Below are positions 1 through 8,924 of a stretch of DNA of 64,000 bases, piece after piece (position 1 is the stretch's first letter; the number at the start of each line of letters is the position of its first letter). The DNA comes from Dolichospermum compactum NIES-806. GTDB taxonomy: Bacteria > Cyanobacteriota > Cyanobacteriia > Cyanobacteriales > Nostocaceae. Location: the NCBI RefSeq assembly GCF_002368115.1, contig NZ_AP018316.1, positions 1,678,221 through 1,742,220 on the forward strand. The letters are read 5' to 3'. Below the pieces are notes generated by a model that saw nothing but the letters and a program-made list of their open reading frames with translations, did not search any database and was not told where the DNA came from. The position numbers and the translations under genes are program-made.

Positions 1-380
1 CTACCAAAACTAATAACCGGCATGGGTTGGTTCTGGGTTCTGGGATATCTTGTGGATAAGGGAATACCTCTTTTTTTTGTTATAGAGATATTGCCGGTAT
101 CAGCTATTTCAAAAGAATTGAGGGGATACTGTTTTTGGGTTATTTGCTCAAATATTTTGTGCCTTCGGAATGAGAGGATTAAAAGATGATTTGGGGAAGT
201 TATACCGATTTGAGTAAATTCTGGCGGTGTAATTCGAGGGTAAACAGCTAATTTATTGGATTGATGATTTGTTAAACCTATACCATTCTCTCTGGGAAAG
301 ATTTTCTGTGAGAGAAAATGGGGTATATTTAGTGGTTTTGGATTCAATACACCCATCATCAGTAGTCCGATTTCAGTCAT
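1..380 (-). CDS. hypothetical protein, N-terminal part, runs off the left edge
   Basis: An uninterrupted minus-strand frame begins with ATG at 378-380 (MTEIGLLMMGVLNPKP) and stays open for 126 codons to the window edge. The residues are mixed and fairly rich in Pro, Ile and Asn, with no membrane segment or signal peptide. I recognise no domain. The clean frame and the long upstream spacer with a palindrome argue for a real gene, but with no homology and no visible end it could be chance. Confidence 0.45.
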   Translation of the reverse strand, partial: MTEIGLLMMGVLNPKPLNIPHFLSQKIFPRENGIGLTNHQSNKLAVYPRITPPEFTQIGITSPNHLLILSFRRHKIFEQITQKQYPLNSFEIADTGNISITKKRGIPLSTRYPRTQNQPMPVISFG

Positions 381-885
381 TTTATTTTATCGCTGTGCTT
401 CTTTATAAAGTAGTAAATAGCAAAAGAAAAGTAGAGGCAATGTAGAATGGTACTGAGTTATTTAGGAAATTAAATATAATACCTGTATACAGGTATCCGA
501 GCAAAATTAATTGAATATCTGGGGAATAAATGGGAACAAATAAAAATCCCTATTCCCCACTCTCTTTTTTGTAAAGATTCTCACAATAAATCTAGTCCAC
601 TGCGGCTTAAATAACCCAACCATCATCACTCGCTAAAAAGCTTATGACCTATTGCTTTTGATTTTTCACTTGCGCCTGGCGGTACTGGCGGTTGATATCG
701 AAAGGATGATCTGATTTGAGACTACAATTATTATGAATTTTATTTATCTATCTTAAGGGAGTTAAAATTATTAAAAAAATATTTAGGGCTTGGTCAAAGA
801 TAAAATATCCCAATTGATTAGATTGGGAATATCAAGTCTGGAATAAATTTGTTGCGGTATTTGCCAGCACAGTGGCATGATGCAA
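381..885. other. gene-free stretch of 505 bp
   Basis: No convincing reading frame or RNA gene on either strand. It is the upstream region of the partial minus-strand gene and the downstream region of the antiporter gene. The only clear structure is the 18-bp palindrome at 479-496. Confidence 0.6.
479..496. promoter_or_regulatory. 18-bp perfect palindrome, candidate operator
   Basis: ATACCTGTATACAGGTAT is its own reverse complement. It lies about 100 bp upstream of the ATG of the partial minus-strand gene, a plausible place for a dimeric repressor. No adjacent regulator gene is visible, so the assignment is inference. Confidence 0.3.
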
Positions 886-1977
886 TTAACTCATACCATT
901 AGTAACTGGATGGAAGTAGAAGGCAAAACCCAAGACAGTATAAGCAGCTAGAAGTAGTGTTCCTTCTAACCAATTAGATTTACCATCAGAACTAATGCTA
1001 TTAGCAATGAAAACTGATACAGCAACAGCTACTAATTCAAAGGGGTTAAAATCTAAATCCATTGGTTGCCCAACTATCCAACCGGCAATTACTAAGACTG
1101 GGGCAACAAACAGGGCAATTTGCATACTTGAACCCACAGCGACAGACATAGCCAGATCCATTTTATTCTTCATAGCTACGGTGACTGCGGTGGCGTGTTC
1201 AGCAGCATTACCGATAATGGGAACTAAAATTACCCCGGTAAATAGTGCGCTCAAACCTAGTTTAGATGTAGCGACTTCTAAGGAATCAACTAACAATTCT
1301 GACTCCCAGGCAACTAACAGGGTACAAACTAAAAGTACACCACTCCATAACCAGACATTTGGTTTTTTATGGGTAACTTCGTCTTCTTCTATTTCTGCAA
1401 CACCAACTTCATACAAATAAGCATGAGTTTTCATCGAAAATAGTAGTGTTAAGCCATAAACCAAAATTAAGACAATGGCTACAGCTAGGGAGAGATTTTG
1501 CACGGTTGCTTCGCTAATACCTATGGAGGTATAGTTCATTGCTGTTGGTAGCAAAATAGCAATTACTGCTAAGTTCATGGAGGAAGCATTTACTCGCGCT
1601 ACAACAGACTCAAATGTTTGTTCTTTGTAACGAATTCCCCCTAGTAGCATGGATAAGCCCATGACTAGGAGTAAGTTACTGATAATTGAACCTGTGATAC
1701 TGGCTTTAACAACATCAATTAAGCCTGCATTGAGGGCAACTAAGGCGATAATCAGTTCTGTGGCATTGCCAAAGGTCGCGTTTAAAAATCCGCCTATTCC
1801 TGGACCGACGACTACGGTGATTTCTTCGGTAGCTGTACCCATCCACGCTGCTAAGGGGAGAATCGCTAATGCTGCGGTGATGAAAACTATTAAGTCTCCC
1901 CATTCTAAAAAGTGGGCTGCTAGGGATATGGGTATAAACAGCAGCAAAATACTGAAAATAATGTTTTTGATTGACAT
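886..1977 (-). CDS. cax: calcium/proton antiporter (CaCA superfamily, CAX type)
   Basis: A 363-residue integral membrane protein with about ten or eleven hydrophobic segments that would export Ca2+ in exchange for protons. The two inverted alpha-repeats that form the ion pathway are visible: GNATELIIALVAL near residue 70 and GNAAEHATAV near residue 256. Between the halves is an acidic cytoplasmic loop (EIEEDEV, about residue 195) typical of CAX proteins. Length fits bacterial family members. It is monocistronic, with a MITE nest upstream. The membrane (plasma or thylakoid) cannot be told from the sequence. Confidence 0.93.
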   Translation of the reverse strand: MSIKNIIFSILLLFIPISLAAHFLEWGDLIVFITAALAILPLAAWMGTATEEITVVVGPGIGGFLNATFGNATELIIALVALNAGLIDVVKASITGSIISNLLLVMGLSMLLGGIRYKEQTFESVVARVNASSMNLAVIAILLPTAMNYTSIGISEATVQNLSLAVAIVLILVYGLTLLFSMKTHAYLYEVGVAEIEEDEVTHKKPNVWLWSGVLLVCTLLVAWESELLVDSLEVATSKLGLSALFTGVILVPIIGNAAEHATAVTVAMKNKMDLAMSVAVGSSMQIALFVAPVLVIAGWIVGQPMDLDFNPFELVAVAVSVFIANSISSDGKSNWLEGTLLLAAYTVLGFAFYFHPVTNGMS

Positions 1978-2071
1978 TTTTACCTTGAGTTTAGGGGATT
2001 TTTACACAATGTCTAAAACATCATGTGTATTTGAATACCTATCATATCTGTCATTGGCGTTCGAGATTATT

Positions 2072-2399
2072 TAGGATTTACGCATTGACAAGATTCCCCA
2101 AATATGTGACGTAAATTTTATCCCTTGTAGGGTGCGTCAGACACGATATTTTGACAAAAAAACAGATTCCCGCTAGGGAACACCAAAAAATAAATTACCC
2201 AATTTTGTGGGATGGGCATCCTGCCCGTCCTTGATGATTAGCGGGCAAGATGCCCGCACCACAAGAAATTTTTGGGTATTTTTTTAGTTGGAAGTCCCCT
2301 ATCTGACGCACCCTACTCAATAAGTTATTCCCAAAGCCGAAAACGACGCAATTTCGTTCATTCATATCATGGTAAATTAGTGAGCGTGCGTAAGTCCTA
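2072..2399 (+). repeat. MITE family 1, copy A (interrupted by a family 2 MITE)
   Basis: The ends are TAGGATTTACGCA and, inverted, TAGGACTTACGCA. It is flanked by an exact 5-bp duplication TTATT (2067-2071 and 2400-2404). Without the nested element the sequence matches copy B (40308-40508) almost base for base, about 201 bp. Internal arms GTAGGGTGCGTCAGA and TGACGCACCCTAC form a large hairpin. No coding capacity. This accounts for most of the 592-bp gap between the antiporter and the GH57 gene. Confidence 0.85.
2176..2298 (+). repeat. MITE family 2, copy nested in MITE family 1
   Basis: A 123-bp element with imperfect terminal repeats GGGAACACC and, inverted, GGGACTTCC. It is flanked by CTA on both sides (2173-2175 and 2299-2301). 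Removing it restores the family 1 sequence seen at 40308-40508. It carries internal GC-rich arms around 2211-2260. A second copy lies inverted at 23979-24102. Confidence 0.8.
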
Positions 2400-2569
2400 T
2401 TATTCTTCCTGATTCGGTGAGTCTTGACTGGGTGACTTCTGACTCGTATTAAAATTTAGTTTTGTTTCACAGGTGTTATTTATAACTAATTTTGTGAGAC
2501 AACAATTGTAGAAAGGTAGATATAGTAAGAATATTCCTCAACATTACACATTTATTTGGATAAAGATAT

Positions 2570-5221
2570 ATGACTTTGGCAGCGGAAATACCAAGTAGTT
2601 ATGACTCAATATTACCATTAGATCAAGAGGCTAAATCCAGTCCTGAACATGATCCCCTGAAAACTGCTCAGGGTGTTTATGTGACGGTTCATGGGCATTT
2701 TTATCAACCTCCTAGAGAAAATCCTTATCTTAATGCGATTGAACGTCAACCTAGCGCTAGTCCTTTTCATGACTGGAATGAGCGGATTCATTGGGAGTGC
2801 TATCGTCCTAATGCTTTTGCCAGGGTCTTAAATGACCGAGGCGAGGTTGTGAAGATTGTGAATAATTATGAATATATGAGTTTTAATATCGGCCCTACGC
2901 TGATGTCGTGGTTAGAACGCCACGATAGTTCGGTTTATCAGCGAATTTTGGAGGCTGATGCTAAAAGTTGCGATCGCCTTAATGGTCATGGCAATGCGAT
3001 CGCTCAAGTTTATAATCATATTATCCTGCCTCTAGCCAATGAACGGGATAAACATACACAAATTCGCTGGGGTAAGGAAGATTTCCGTTCTCGCTTTGGT
3101 CGTGAACCTGAAGGAATGTGGTTGGCGGAAACAGCCGTAGATTATGCCACTTTAGAAGCCTTGGTAGCCGAAGGTATTAAATTTATCATTTTAGCCCCTT
3201 CTCAAGCCCAGCGTTGTCGTCCAATCCCCACAGGAGATGATTCTGGTAGTCAATGGCATGAGGTGGGGGGTAATCAGATTGATCCTACTCGTCCTTATCG
3301 CTGTTATTTAGATAGTGACGAGTCTGCAAAAACATCAACTGCCTATATTGATATCTTTTTCTACGATGGTCCAATTTCGCGGGATATGGGTTTTAGTGAT
3401 GTTGTCTACAATTCCCATCATTTTGCAGGACGGATTGGCGCAGCTATTCGCGGGGATCATCGTCGGTCCCAATTAATTTCTGTAGCTACAGATGGAGAAA
3501 CCTTTGGACATCATAAAAAGGGAACAGAGAAGACTTTAGCCTATGCCTTTATCGGTGAGTTTCCCCGTCATGGTTGGACTGTCACCAATTTTGCCCACTA
3601 TTTAAGTTTAAATCCTCCTTCTTGGGAAGTAAAAATCAAGTCGGTGACGGCTTGGAGTTGCGCTCACGGTGTGGATAGATGGCAAGATGATTGTGGTTGT
3701 GGTGGTGAAGGGGGGGTGTGGCATCAAAAATGGCGACGACCGTTACGTAATGCGTTAAATTGGCTAAGGGATCGGTTAAGTGATGTCTATGAGGAATATG
3801 GCGGTACATTATTCCGTGATCCTTGGCAAGCGAGGGACGAATATATTCATGTTATGAGCGATCGCACTCCCGCTAATATTAACCGGTTTCTATCTCACCA
3901 TCAAACTCGCAAACTCCAAGCGGCTGAACAGGTAGAAGCTTTACGCTTGTTGGAAATGCAGCGTCACTCTTTGTTGATGTTCACTAGTTGCGGCTGGTTT
4001 TTTGAAGAAATTTCTCGCCCAGAGGGAACACAGATTTTGCGCTATGCCTCTCGCGCTTTAGAATTAGCAGGAGATGTGGCAGGTGTACAATTAGAAAAAG
4101 GTTTTCTTAAACGTTTGGGTTTAGCTCCTAGTAATGTGGAAGAGTTTAAACATGGGGCGGAAATATATCGTCGGTTGGTGCTAACTGCACAGATCGGCTT
4201 TAAAGAAGTAGCTGCCCATTACGCAATTACTTCCCTCTTTAATCATCACAAAAATACTGCCTCTCAACAACAAACAGATGTACATCCCCATAGTCATCAT
4301 CAGCGTGTTTATTGCTATAATGCCCATGAGCTAAATTATCATAAGCAAAGCTTGGGTCCATTAACTATGGCGGTGGGGCATTTGCAGCTAGTGTCAGATA
4401 TTACCTGGGAAAGTGAAAATTTAGTCTTTGCGGTTCTCCATTTGGGGGGTTGGGATTTTCATTGCTGTATTCAACAGTTTGCAGGACGACGCAATTATAG
4501 TCAAATCAAAGAAAAGCTGTTCACGTCCCTGCAACAGGCTAGTGTCGCTCATGTAATTTTGGTGATGACTCAATTATTTGGGGACGATACCTTTAGTTTA
4601 CGGACTTTATTTGCGGAAGAACGTCATCGGATTATGCGGTTGTTGAGTCAGGATACACTGGCACGATTAGATCAGTTATATACTCAGACATATCGTGATA
4701 ATTACGGTGTGATTATGGCTTTTCACCGGGATGAATTGGAAGTACCACGAGAATTACAGGTAGCGGCGGAAATTGCTTTGGGGTATCGTTGTTTAACAAC
4801 TTTGAAATCTCTAGAACAAGATATTACTGAATTGCAATTAAGCTGGAATCATATTGTAGAATTGGAAGCGATCGCCACTGAAGCTAAACATCTACGTTGT
4901 CAATTAAATATTCCCGATGGTAATCAAATTTTAGAACAATTAATAGTCCGGTTATTGTGGCAATTATTGTATGATGCCAATAGCAAAATAGATGCAGATA
5001 TTCAGCGTTTAGAACGATTAATTAATGTCGGTCATGAATTAAATCTTGGCATTAATTTAAACCATTCCCAAGAACTCTATTGGAGTTGTTTACACAGTCA
5101 AATATTGCCACGCATTACCAGTATTGATAGTGAAACAGAAGCTATGCAATGTCGTCAATTACTGAAATTAGGACAAAAATTAGCTGTTGATGTCAGTCCT
5201 TATTTGGATAAGTTGCCGTAA
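2570..5221 (+). CDS. glycoside hydrolase family 57-like protein (DUF3536 type)
   Basis: An 883-residue cytoplasmic protein with an N-terminal GH57-like (beta/alpha) barrel that would act on alpha-glucans. GH57 features are visible: HGHFYQPPRENPY near residue 39, WLAETAVDYATLEAL near 183 (a Glu in the nucleophile region) and ATDGETFGHH near 304 (the acid Asp region). The long C-terminal half is the DUF3536 extension common in cyanobacteria. Substrate is uncertain, with glycogen metabolism the likeliest. The ATG follows an AT-rich leader. The gene stands alone. Confidence 0.88.
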   Translation: MTLAAEIPSSYDSILPLDQEAKSSPEHDPLKTAQGVYVTVHGHFYQPPRENPYLNAIERQPSASPFHDWNERIHWECYRPNAFARVLNDRGEVVKIVNNYEYMSFNIGPTLMSWLERHDSSVYQRILEADAKSCDRLNGHGNAIAQVYNHIILPLANERDKHTQIRWGKEDFRSRFGREPEGMWLAETAVDYATLEALVAEGIKFIILAPSQAQRCRPIPTGDDSGSQWHEVGGNQIDPTRPYRCYLDSDESAKTSTAYIDIFFYDGPISRDMGFSDVVYNSHHFAGRIGAAIRGDHRRSQLISVATDGETFGHHKKGTEKTLAYAFIGEFPRHGWTVTNFAHYLSLNPPSWEVKIKSVTAWSCAHGVDRWQDDCGCGGEGGVWHQKWRRPLRNALNWLRDRLSDVYEEYGGTLFRDPWQARDEYIHVMSDRTPANINRFLSHHQTRKLQAAEQVEALRLLEMQRHSLLMFTSCGWFFEEISRPEGTQILRYASRALELAGDVAGVQLEKGFLKRLGLAPSNVEEFKHGAEIYRRLVLTAQIGFKEVAAHYAITSLFNHHKNTASQQQTDVHPHSHHQRVYCYNAHELNYHKQSLGPLTMAVGHLQLVSDITWESENLVFAVLHLGGWDFHCCIQQFAGRRNYSQIKEKLFTSLQQASVAHVILVMTQLFGDDTFSLRTLFAEERHRIMRLLSQDTLARLDQLYTQTYRDNYGVIMAFHRDELEVPRELQVAAEIALGYRCLTTLKSLEQDITELQLSWNHIVELEAIATEAKHLRCQLNIPDGNQILEQLIVRLLWQLLYDANSKIDADIQRLERLINVGHELNLGINLNHSQELYWSCLHSQILPRITSIDSETEAMQCRQLLKLGQKLAVDVSPYLDKLP

Positions 5222-5328
5222 ATTTGTAGGGTGGGCATTCCCCACCACCGAATCATTATTAATTTCGCTTATGCACTGAGGATAGTTCTTCCTTATCGGT
5301 TTCATAATAACAAATTTTTCTGTCGCTG

Positions 5329-5505
5329 TCAATAGCTTTTACTCAATTTACAGGGGTGATGAGGATCTTTATCCCAACGGAAAGGATTTTGAAAAATATA
5401 TTGACGAGCAAGGTCTAAAATTTTTTCATGGCGGATAATGCGATCATAATAGTTGCGTTGCCATAGACGCAGTCCAGGGGTATCATCAACTTGATTAATA
5501 AAAGA
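5329..5505 (-). pseudogene. REP-associated tyrosine transposase (IS200-like), C-terminal fragment
   Basis: The minus strand encodes TPGLRLWQRNYYDRIIRHEK followed by Tyr-Ile-Phe-Gln-Asn-Pro and a stop at 5329-5331. The W-Q-x-N/D-Y-Y-D-x-I-I-R pattern and the N-P-x-R-W ending are characteristic of the C-terminal end of Y1 (HUH) RAYT transposases. The N-terminal catalytic half is missing, so this is a decayed remnant in the 5222-5518 gap. Confidence 0.7.
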
Positions 5506-5518
5506 TGAATAGAAATTT

Positions 5519-5851
5519 ATGAACTCTCAACCAGAAGAAGATTTACAACGTCGTCTCCAAAACCTAGCGGCAGAAATCAAATCTGCCGGTGAAAATGCTC
5601 GTCAATCAGAAGCACAGACACCTGTAACTAGCGTTACTCAATGGAAGTTATATTTAGAAAGATCCAAAAATTGGTTTAATGGCTTATCAACAATCAAAAA
5701 ACTGGCAGTTACGGGCGTAGTCATGTTGATAACCGTTTGGATGTTGCAAACAGTATTTGCTCTAGTTGCTTCTGTAATTAGTCTGGCGGTTTTGGCAGTG
5801 TTAGTGTATCTTGGATACAAATTTTTTATTGCTAATGGACAAGGAAAATAA
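5519..5851 (+). CDS. small membrane protein, conserved cyanobacterial type
   Basis: 110 residues: a hydrophilic N-terminal half (heptad-like around residues 8-30) followed by two closely spaced hydrophobic stretches between about residues 60 and 104. No signal peptide. The arrangement suggests a membrane anchor with a cytoplasmic helix. It ends 59 bp before the RDD/pentapeptide gene in the same direction, so the two may be co-transcribed. Function not recognised. Confidence 0.65.
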   Translation: MNSQPEEDLQRRLQNLAAEIKSAGENARQSEAQTPVTSVTQWKLYLERSKNWFNGLSTIKKLAVTGVVMLITVWMLQTVFALVASVISLAVLAVLVYLGYKFFIANGQGK

Positions 5852-5910
5852 GCAATAGCCTATTTGAATCATGCCAATAGTGGCGTAAAAAAATTACAGG
5901 TAATTATGCA

Positions 5911-8007
5911 ATGGCGAATCCAATGATCGGCAAAAGTAGTAGTCAGTCTAGCCGCCCCAAAGAACCGAAAAAATCTAAAATTACACCATTAGCAACGAGG
6001 CGCTTTGTAGCTTGGACGGTGGAAATAACACTCCTTATTGCCACTGGGTTAGTTCCTTATAGTTTAGGTGTATATGTAAATTCCCGTAGTGATTTCCGTC
6101 GAGTTCCTCTCAATCCTGTCCTATTAGTCACAGAAAAAGCGATCGCCAGACCACTAGCATTACCCATCAGTTATGGTATTCGCAACGTCGCCTGGCCGAC
6201 CAATATCCTGTGGACATTAGCCCTATTATTGCCCACAAGCCTCTGTGGGTGGCAATTGTATTTACTGGCTAAAACAGGCAGCACCATTCCTAAACGGTGG
6301 TTTGGTGTGCGAGTAGTAAACGAAGCCGGAACAGCCCCAGGTTTAGGCACAGTCATAGTTAGAGAAGGATTAGGACGTTGGACAATCCCAGTTTCCGCAG
6401 CATATTTCCTCTGGCGTTACAGCTTTGTTTTCCCCAACTTAGCTCTGTTTACATCTTTGACAATGTTAATGATTTTAGCAGAATCAAAAGGCTGGCCTAA
6501 CCAAAAGCATCGCCGCTCCTTCCATGATCAACTTGCAGGGACATATACAATAGATGCAGCAAGCACTGTTATTCCTCCTGGGGAGCAGTCAACAATAACC
6601 GAAAATAATGTAGATAGTTCACAATCTGCTTCCCCTGCTTCCCCCGGAAATAACCCTAGTATCAGCCTGTTTTTAGTAGGGTTAACTAGCATGATTGCTG
6701 TGTTATCAACCTTAATAGGTACACAAATCTACATCCAAACCCAAGAAAGCCAACGGAGAAGCGAACAAACTAATAGTCAAAAGTTCCTTGAACTCATCAA
6801 AGCACTCAATCCCAATAACGGTGTTACCAACGAAGACCGCCAAAGAGTTATTTTAGCCTTGGGTAGTGTTGATGATAAACAAGCCATCACATTATTAATT
6901 GACTTATTGGTTAAAGAAACAGACCCCAAAACCCTGGATACCATTCAACAAGCCTTAACTAATGCTGGTTTTAAAGCCATTCCTGAATTAAACCGCATGA
7001 ATCAGTTTAAGGCGGGAAAACTAGCATCTGTGGGTAAAAGTCCCAATGGGGAAGTTACACAAAATCAGTTAATTCTCACCCAGCAGGTAATTAATAAAAT
7101 TCTGGCTATCTATAGTGGCAAAATCAACAACATTGACTTAAGCAATGCTCAATTAGGTTCTCAAGCATCTGGGAAAAAGCCCTCATTTAACTTGGTATTA
7201 AACAACGTTGATTTATCAGGAATTGTCTTAAAATCAGCAAATCTTAACCAAGCTAACTTACAAGGTAGCCGTTTCCGCAGCGTCGGTGAAGATGGACGTT
7301 GGGATACTTACGATGATGCGATCGCTGATTTAAATAACACTCAACTAAAGCAAGCCAACTTAAGTAATACCAACTTGAGTCGGGTTTCCATGAGTCGTAG
7401 TGATTTAAGTCGGGCCAATCTTAACAAAGCTAACTTATCCTACACCCGTTTATTTGGGGCTAATCTCAGTAGCACCCAGTTAGTAGGTACAGATTTACGA
7501 AATGCAATTTTAGAAAATGCCAGCCTGACAAATGCAGATTTAAGCAACGCTGACTTAACAGAAGCAAATTTATATGCCGCCAATTTAGTCCGGGTTTCTG
7601 CCATTGTTACACAATTAGCCTACGCGAATTTAACTAAAACGGACTGGCAAGGTGCAGATTTATCGGAAAGCTATTTAGATTATGCTAATCTCAGTCATGC
7701 TAACTTAAGTGCGACTCGACTCACTGGCGCTAGTTTACGCTCGACTAACTTAGAAAACGCTAATTTACGAAATGCTGATTTAAGTCGTGCTGACTTACGA
7801 GGAGCAAATGTCGCTGGAGCAGATTTTCAAGGTACAATTCTCTTTGTTGGTAAACAAAATCTAGCAGATCAGTTTGTGGAAACACCTGATATTGGTTCTC
7901 AAAATGCCTCAATTAAAGGAGTAGATTTCAGTCAAGCTAAAAATTTAGATCCGCAACAATTGGCATTTATTTGTACTCAAGGTGGACTAAATTCCCGTTG
8001 TCCATAA
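5911..8007 (+). CDS. RDD-family membrane protein fused to pentapeptide repeats
   Basis: 698 residues with several modules. Residues 25-215 hold an RDD-like membrane domain (several hydrophobic helices, with FGVRVVNEAG and HDQLAGT motifs). A further membrane helix lies near 247-270. Residues about 308-350 resemble a HEAT/armadillo-like helical pair. From about 405 to 650 there are many A(N/D)Lxx pentapeptides forming a right-handed beta-helix. RDD proteins are poorly understood, with ion transport suggested for some. The repeat helix is probably a binding scaffold at the membrane face. Start ATG at 5911. Confidence 0.85.
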   Translation: MANPMIGKSSSQSSRPKEPKKSKITPLATRRFVAWTVEITLLIATGLVPYSLGVYVNSRSDFRRVPLNPVLLVTEKAIARPLALPISYGIRNVAWPTNILWTLALLLPTSLCGWQLYLLAKTGSTIPKRWFGVRVVNEAGTAPGLGTVIVREGLGRWTIPVSAAYFLWRYSFVFPNLALFTSLTMLMILAESKGWPNQKHRRSFHDQLAGTYTIDAASTVIPPGEQSTITENNVDSSQSASPASPGNNPSISLFLVGLTSMIAVLSTLIGTQIYIQTQESQRRSEQTNSQKFLELIKALNPNNGVTNEDRQRVILALGSVDDKQAITLLIDLLVKETDPKTLDTIQQALTNAGFKAIPELNRMNQFKAGKLASVGKSPNGEVTQNQLILTQQVINKILAIYSGKINNIDLSNAQLGSQASGKKPSFNLVLNNVDLSGIVLKSANLNQANLQGSRFRSVGEDGRWDTYDDAIADLNNTQLKQANLSNTNLSRVSMSRSDLSRANLNKANLSYTRLFGANLSSTQLVGTDLRNAILENASLTNADLSNADLTEANLYAANLVRVSAIVTQLAYANLTKTDWQGADLSESYLDYANLSHANLSATRLTGASLRSTNLENANLRNADLSRADLRGANVAGADFQGTILFVGKQNLADQFVETPDIGSQNASIKGVDFSQAKNLDPQQLAFICTQGGLNSRCP

Positions 8008-8060
8008 TCACATGAAAGGATGTTTGAAAAGTATTATTCTGTGATTTTTAGCACAGTTAT

Positions 8061-8255
8061 ACCCCACTTAACCCTCCCATTATGAACTACGGTGTACACA
8101 CAAGTCGGAAATTTCCTGTTGGTTGCCATAAAACCCCTCCCCGCTCTTCGAGAGGGGAACTGGATTTTCAATAGATTCTTTCTCGTTGTAGAAAACTCGC
8201 TTTGGGTAAGGATGTGTGTACACCGTAGCCTTGATAAGGGGGGATTAAGGGGGGT
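8061..8255. repeat. MITE-like inverted-repeat element (family 5)
   Basis: The core arms CTACGGTGTACACACA (8087-8102) and its exact reverse complement (8213-8228) are 16 bp. Similarity continues outward as imperfect ~43-bp arms ending in ACCCC and GGGGT. Inside is a second GC-rich hairpin (CCCCTCCCCGC to GAGAGGGG). No target duplication was found. It fills most of the 8008-8371 gap. Confidence 0.65.
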
Positions 8256-8371
8256 AATAAATATTTGGTACATCATCAGGGACTTTTAAAACACCCTCTG
8301 ACAAGAATAAGATTTTCAGTAAACCTCTTACCTAAGTTATATTAGATTCAGAGTGTGACAGGAGTAGGGTA

Positions 8372-8866
8372 ATGAAACATTTTCAATATTGGCTTGGGGT
8401 CATGGGAATCGGAACAGTTCTGAGTTTAGTGGTAAACTCTCAACCAGCACAGGCACAAGTAGCTTATGGCAGTTATGTTGGTATTAGCCCGACTGTGGGG
8501 TTGACAGATGGTACTCAATTGGGTGGAGTCCTGGCTTTTCGCTACAAATTACTAGAAACACCCATTTCTTTCCGCACTCAAGCTTTAATTGGTAAGGGAA
8601 CAGCAGTAGTCCCGACTGTTTCCTATGACATCCCTCTCAACTGGCAAACTGATGCTTATTTAGGTGCTGGTTTAGTCTTAACTAGTGGTGATACGCCTTC
8701 CCCTGTTGGTAATAAAATTAGCTTTGCTTTGCAACCAGGAATTGACTATGTTATTCCTAATAGTAATACTGTGATTTTTGGTAATGCTATTATTGCCTTT
8801 GATGCCTACCGAAATACTGGTGGTACGGCTTTATCTTTACAAGGTGGAGTTGGGTTAAGATTTTAA
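8372..8866 (+). CDS. secreted or outer-membrane protein with predicted beta-strands
   Basis: 164 residues with a clear signal peptide: basic start, hydrophobic core VMGIGTVLSLVV and a signal-peptidase site after QPAQAQA around residue 28-30. The mature part alternates hydrophobic and polar residues, is rich in Gly, Thr and Ser, and ends in GVGLRF, an aromatic C-terminus typical of outer-membrane barrels. It would be a small one, perhaps eight strands. Monocistronic, no recognised family. Confidence 0.7.
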   Translation: MKHFQYWLGVMGIGTVLSLVVNSQPAQAQVAYGSYVGISPTVGLTDGTQLGGVLAFRYKLLETPISFRTQALIGKGTAVVPTVSYDIPLNWQTDAYLGAGLVLTSGDTPSPVGNKISFALQPGIDYVIPNSNTVIFGNAIIAFDAYRNTGGTALSLQGGVGLRF

Positions 8867-8924
8867 TTCTTAATTGGTAATAATTTTTCAAACGTTTGAT
8901 TTTTAATGTTGAATTTTGGAAAAG

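Noticed and set aside
995..1420. Long plus-strand frame opposite the antiporter gene
   Set aside because: Antisense shadow of a clear membrane-protein gene; no start context and no recognisable domain.
8092..8289. Short frames on both strands in the spacer after the RDD gene
   Set aside because: Lie entirely in an inverted-repeat element.
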